A stretch of DNA of 64,000 bases, taken from Thalassobius sp965218685. Its GTDB lineage: Bacteria; Pseudomonadota; Alphaproteobacteria; Rhodobacterales; Rhodobacteraceae. The stretch spans positions 2,666,001 to 2,730,000 of the forward strand of contig NZ_OZ244657.1 in assembly GCF_965218685.1 (NCBI RefSeq). Reading direction: 5' to 3'. Below the pieces are notes generated by a model, which was not told where the DNA came from, made no database searches, and was given only the letters and a program-made list of their open reading frames with translations. Of the stretch, positions 61,801 through 64,000 are shown piece by piece. Numbering within the stretch: the stretch's first letter is position 1; the number at the start of each line of letters is the position of its first letter. The position numbers and the translations under genes were made by a program.

Positions 61801-62311
61801 GCACCGGCATATAGGCGTCCACCAGCGCCCAATCCGATTGGTGCAGCACGGTCGAGCTTTCTCCCGTGTGGTCATCCCCCATGGCCAGCAGAATTCCGCC
61901 ATGCTTGCTGGTGCCTGCCATATTCGCGTGGCGCAGTGCATCGCCCGAGCGGTCGACCCCAGGCCCCTTGCCGTACCAGAGGCCGAACACACCGTCATAG
62001 CGCCCCTCTCCGCGCAGTTCGGCCTGCTGGCTGCCCCAAAGCGATGTGGCGGCCAGATCCTCGTTCAGGCCCTCCTGAAACAGGATATTCGCCTCTTTCA
62101 GTTGCTTCTCGGCGCGGCGCATTTGCATGTCCACCGCCCCCAGGGGCGAGCCGCGATACCCGGTGCAGAACCCAGCAGTATTCAGCCCCGCCTGCTGATC
62201 GCGAGCGTGCTGCATCAGCATCATCCGCACAAGCGCTTGTGTGCCGTTTAGCAAAATCTGAGGCTTCGACAGGTCGAACCTATCATTCAAGGAAACAGTC
62301 TGGCTGGTCAT
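58892..62311 (-). CDS. Indolepyruvate ferredoxin oxidoreductase, fused
   Basis: An 1139-residue fusion that oxidatively decarboxylates aryl pyruvates (from aromatic amino acids) to acyl-CoA with ferredoxin as acceptor. Order: N-terminal TPP/pyrimidine part (about 1-390), the C-terminal TPP-binding part (to about 600; GIGCHYMVQWMDRQT), 4Fe-4S-like cysteine clusters around CEGCGDCGVQSNC and CNKDFSCLNGFC (about 640-690), the gamma domain with the nucleotide-like ITGVGGTGVVTIG (about 725), and a C-terminal domain rich in helices. A LysR gene is divergent, with an inverted repeat between them. The alternative is another 2-oxoacid oxidoreductase of the same family. Confidence 0.93.
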   Translation of the reverse strand: MTSQTVSLNDRFDLSKPQILLNGTQALVRMMLMQHARDQQAGLNTAGFCTGYRGSPLGAVDMQMRRAEKQLKEANILFQEGLNEDLAATSLWGSQQAELRGEGRYDGVFGLWYGKGPGVDRSGDALRHANMAGTSKHGGILLAMGDDHTGESSTVLHQSDWALVDAYMPVLSPAGVQEILDYGIYGYALSRFSGLWVGLKTMKDTVEATAVVDGRPDRMNLIIPEFDMPPGGLNIRLGDTPHDQETRMINHKRFAAEEFSHVNKIDKRVWGRPGAKIGFVAAGKNWLDLTHALSLLNINEAEAERLGITTYKVGQTFPLDMRNFQEWAEGLDLVVIVEEKRKLIEIQIKEALFDNRRGRRVYGRFKGHAGELNREELFPTRGALDPIFIAEKLGAILTEEGRGTEGIKAGMTALSDARRNDNAEEIATRLPYFCSGCPHNSSTKVPEGSRAYAGIGCHYMVQWMDRQTSGFTHMGAEGANWIGEAPFSNTPHVFQNLGDGTYNHSGILAIRAALAAGTTMTYKILYNDAVAMTGGQPNEGGLTAYRIIDEVKAMGVQNIAVVYDEKEDVDMSAIPAGVETHERAELMPVQEKFSKLSGVSVIVYIQTCAAEKRRRRKRGLFPDPDRRVFINTDVCEGCGDCGVQSNCVSIVPVETELGRKRAIDQSSCNKDFSCLNGFCPSFVTLEGAQVKKSETAQLDLPDMPAPALPGIDGTYNVVITGVGGTGVVTIGAVMAQAAQIDGMGAGVMEMAGLAQKGGAVHIHCRLANAPEDISAVRVATGEADALIGGDLVVSAGAKTLGLTKTGRTGAVVNSHEIITGDFTRDTEFSLPTDRLELQLQARLQEKVALFDASELAKVTLGDSIFSNMMLFGAAWQNGLVPLSYDAIQQAITLNGTAVQRNLRAFEIGRWAMLHPSDAAGLLSPKVVQKGLSLEQKIAHREALLTQYQGKRLARKYRKLVEQFDDTDLQEAVAKSYAKLLAYKDEYEVARLLLSTEEKARAEFDGDFTMKFHMAPPILSKMGPNGRPEKREFGPGMLRWLRLLARMKRLRGTPFDPFGRTEERKMERALIKQYERDMAMVRKIVTPEKLDAAIALAKLPLTIRGFGPVKMANEAKAAKQREALLATLRSDPDAALKAAE

Positions 62312-62358
62312 TCCGCGCCTCCCAACGCTGAATTGTGTGCTTAACTATAGGGCAATAT

Positions 62359-62379
62359 TAGGTCATAAAAACTGACCTA
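62359..62379. promoter_or_regulatory. Inverted repeat in the oxidoreductase/LysR intergenic region
   Basis: Perfect arms TAGGTCA and TGACCTA separated by 7 bp (TAAAAAC). It lies 48 bp upstream of the oxidoreductase start and 102 bp upstream of the LysR start, a place and size suitable for a dimeric regulator such as the adjacent LysR protein. Confidence 0.55.
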
Positions 62380-62480
62380 GCTACATAAAAATTTGACATT
62401 GGGTCGTGTTAAAGGAAGTTATGGCCCATAATTGAAATGTGTTACGTATCGACACGCAAAACAAACCGAAAGTTGCCCGT

Positions 62481-63389
62481 ATGGACTGGGACAAATTAAG
62501 AATCTTCCATGCAGTTGCCGACGCAGGCAGCCTTACCCATGCGGGAGACGTCCTCCATCTGTCACAATCTGCGGTAAGCAGGCAGGTTCGGGCGCTCGAG
62601 GAAAGCCTGAACACGACCCTTTTCCACCGCCATGCGCGCGGACTGATTCTGACCGAACAGGGCGAGCTTCTATTCGACGCTACCCGCGCCATGACCAAAC
62701 GCCTGGACACCGCCGCCGCACGTATTCGCGACAGCGAAGAAGAGGTCTTTGGCGAGCTGCGCGTGACCACGACCACCGGATTCGGTTCGCTTTGGCTGGC
62801 CCCGCGCCTGCCCGCGCTTTACGAAAAATACCCCGACCTGAAGATCGATCTGATGCTAGAAGAGCGTGTGCTGGACCTGCCCATGCGCGAAGCAGACGTG
62901 GCGATCCGCATGAAGGAACCCAGCCAGGCTGATTTGATTCGCAAACGGCTGATGTCGGTGCGGATGCTGTTATACGCGTCGGAAACCTATCTGAAAAAAT
63001 ACGGCGCCCCCGAAACCATCGAGGATATCAGCAACCACCGGCTGATCTGTCAGAACCCGAACTCGGCTCAGGTCGGCGCCGGCGCCAACCTGGTTCAACA
63101 CCTGCTGACCTACGACATACATTCCACCTTGACGGTGAATAATTATTTCGGGGTGCTTCAAGCCGTGGACCACGATCTGGGAATCGGGGTGCTGCCGGAC
63201 TATCTGATGCAGGATTTTCCGAATCTGATCAGGGTCTTACCGGATGTTTCTTCGATCGAAGTGCCGGTTTTTCTGGCCTACCCCGAGGAGTTGCGACACT
63301 CGAAACGCATTTCAGCCTTCCGTGATTTCGTTCAGGAAGAGATCATCGCCTATCGCAAACAGATGAAAAATCAGTCTGTTAGCTCATAA
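62481..63389 (+). CDS. LysR family transcriptional regulator
   Basis: A 302-residue regulator. The N-terminal winged helix-turn-helix (about 1-60) reads MDWDKLRIFHAVADAGSL, HLSQSAVSRQVRALEE and LFHRHARGLILT; the remaining substrate-binding domain begins FGELRVTTTTGFGSLWLAP. The ATG at 62481 is chosen because the family starts with MDWDKLR; a GTG 14 codons up is possible. It is divergent from the fused oxidoreductase and probably controls it. Ligand unknown. Confidence 0.92.
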   Translation: MDWDKLRIFHAVADAGSLTHAGDVLHLSQSAVSRQVRALEESLNTTLFHRHARGLILTEQGELLFDATRAMTKRLDTAAARIRDSEEEVFGELRVTTTTGFGSLWLAPRLPALYEKYPDLKIDLMLEERVLDLPMREADVAIRMKEPSQADLIRKRLMSVRMLLYASETYLKKYGAPETIEDISNHRLICQNPNSAQVGAGANLVQHLLTYDIHSTLTVNNYFGVLQAVDHDLGIGVLPDYLMQDFPNLIRVLPDVSSIEVPVFLAYPEELRHSKRISAFRDFVQEEIIAYRKQMKNQSVSS

Positions 63390-63483
63390 ATTAGACAGCC
63401 ATGCAAAAAACGCATAGCGGACATGCTGCACCTGCGGCATCTTGAACCTTGATCGAAACAGGGCAGATCACTATTTCATGCCG

Positions 63484-63566
63484 TGACGGTGATGCTGAGA
63501 CATCTCGCATCATCCTCATACCTCCCTGTTGGACTTCGGCCGAGCTTAGTGCTCGGCCTTTTTTTT
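63484..63566 (+). ncRNA. Candidate small RNA with an anti-Shine-Dalgarno segment
   Basis: About 83 nt between the LysR gene and purL: a hairpin (63491-63511, GATGC/GCATC arms with an inner GAG/CTC), then an apparently unpaired stretch ATCCTCATACCTCCCTG, then a strong intrinsic terminator. The CCTCCC part can pair with ribosome-binding sites, as in alphaproteobacterial CCUCC-motif sRNAs. A modest promoter (TTGATC, 17 bp, TATTTC; 63449-63477) would start transcription near 63484. No protein frame fits. Confidence 0.4.
63538..63566 (+). terminator. Strong intrinsic terminator upstream of purL
   Basis: Eight-base stem GGCCGAGC / GCTCGGCC with a 5-nt loop and eight consecutive T residues (63559-63566). 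It ends either the candidate sRNA or read-through from the LysR gene. Confidence 0.9.
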
Positions 63567-63702
63567 GGCCATAATCCACGCGAGATCGGCCCCAAATCGC
63601 ATGATGCGGCAATCGCACGCCATAAACATGTGTGCTTGCCTCTTTTCCCCTGCCCTCGGATGGCCTAAAGAACGCCCAAACATCGCGCCAGCGGAGAGAG
63701 AC

Positions 63703-64000
63703 ATGCAAGACCCTGCCATCACGCCCGACCTGATCGCCGCCCACGGCCTGAGCCCGGATGAATACGACCGCATCCTCGAGATCATCGGACGCGAACCCAC
63801 CTTTACCGAGCTGGGCATCTTCAGCGCGATGTGGAACGAGCATTGCTCTTATAAGTCCTCCAAGAAATGGCTGCGCACCCTGCCGACGACCGGCCCTCAG
63901 GTTATTTGCGGCCCGGGTGAAAACGCCGGCGTGATCGATATCGGTGACGGTCAGGCCATCGTCTTCAAGATGGAAAGCCACAACCACCCCTCTTACATCG
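63703..64000 (+). CDS. purL: Phosphoribosylformylglycinamidine synthase large subunit (partial)
   Basis: De novo purine synthesis, step 4, acting with PurQ and PurS. The 99 residues in the window show the small-type PurL start: ITPDLIAAHGLSPDEYDRI, FSAMWNEHCSYKSSKKWL with the conserved His and Lys, GPGENAGVIDIGDG and the ESHNHPS catalytic segment at the window end. The start is supported by a GGAGAG site 7 nt upstream. The remainder lies beyond the window. Confidence 0.95.
   Translation, partial: MQDPAITPDLIAAHGLSPDEYDRILEIIGREPTFTELGIFSAMWNEHCSYKSSKKWLRTLPTTGPQVICGPGENAGVIDIGDGQAIVFKMESHNHPSYI

Overview
The window is chromosomal DNA of an alphaproteobacterium, most likely a Rhodobacterales (roseobacter-type) marine bacterium. 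Supporting signs are the GC-rich coding, the trpGDC-moaC-moeA-lexA cluster, a GAAC-N7-GAAC alphaproteobacterial LexA box, full-consensus CtrA sites (TTAA-N7-TTAAC), a class II B12-dependent ribonucleotide reductase, paired RTX-Hint proteins and a holin/GH108 lysozyme pair resembling the lysis cassette of Rhodobacter gene transfer agents. The strain cannot be named from sequence alone.

Layout. 1-3284 (minus): aroK, aroB and a DctB-like sensor kinase cut by the window edge. 3406-7995 (plus): a 49-aa membrane peptide, a secreted hypothetical protein, XerD, a CNNM/CorC transporter and a MobA/MocA-like nucleotidyltransferase. 8003-13256 (minus): two large RTX calcium-binding proteins, each ending in a Hint (hedgehog/intein) domain, followed upstream by about 0.9 kb of non-coding DNA with a CtrA site and tRNA-Leu(CAA). 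14351-22692: yqaA-like, dsbB, then nrdJ and acnB on the minus strand; nrdJ is preceded by tandem NrdR boxes and a CtrA site. 22898-28000: a LysR remnant, tRNA-Pro(TGG), a DUF192 protein, a double cold-shock-domain protein, pdxH, fabI, gpt and an acyltransferase. 27828-39483: an aminotransferase, a ppiD-like chaperone, trpE, rluE, a divergent polysaccharide deacetylase, trpG-trpD-trpC-moaC-moeA and lexA. 39477-47789: comEC, gltX, gltA, an enoyl-CoA hydratase, ccmH and ccmF.

47790-55215 looks like inserted accessory DNA: a P-type ATPase, a TSUP permease, a MATE exporter and a KefB-type antiporter. A tRNA T-arm-like fragment sits beside its left end. It is followed by the holin/GH108 pair and ccmE, so cytochrome c maturation genes ccmE and ccmF are separated by about 8.7 kb. 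57080-64000: murI, an acyltransferase, a fused indolepyruvate:ferredoxin oxidoreductase with a divergent LysR regulator, a candidate small RNA, and the start of purL.

Most of the window is core metabolism (aromatic amino acids, TCA entry, dNTP supply, molybdopterin, cytochrome c). The non-routine material is the regulatory layer (CtrA, NrdR, LexA), the Hint proteins, the lysis cassette with a hairpin over its start, and the transporter insertion. I did not find a clearly new defence or biosynthetic system.
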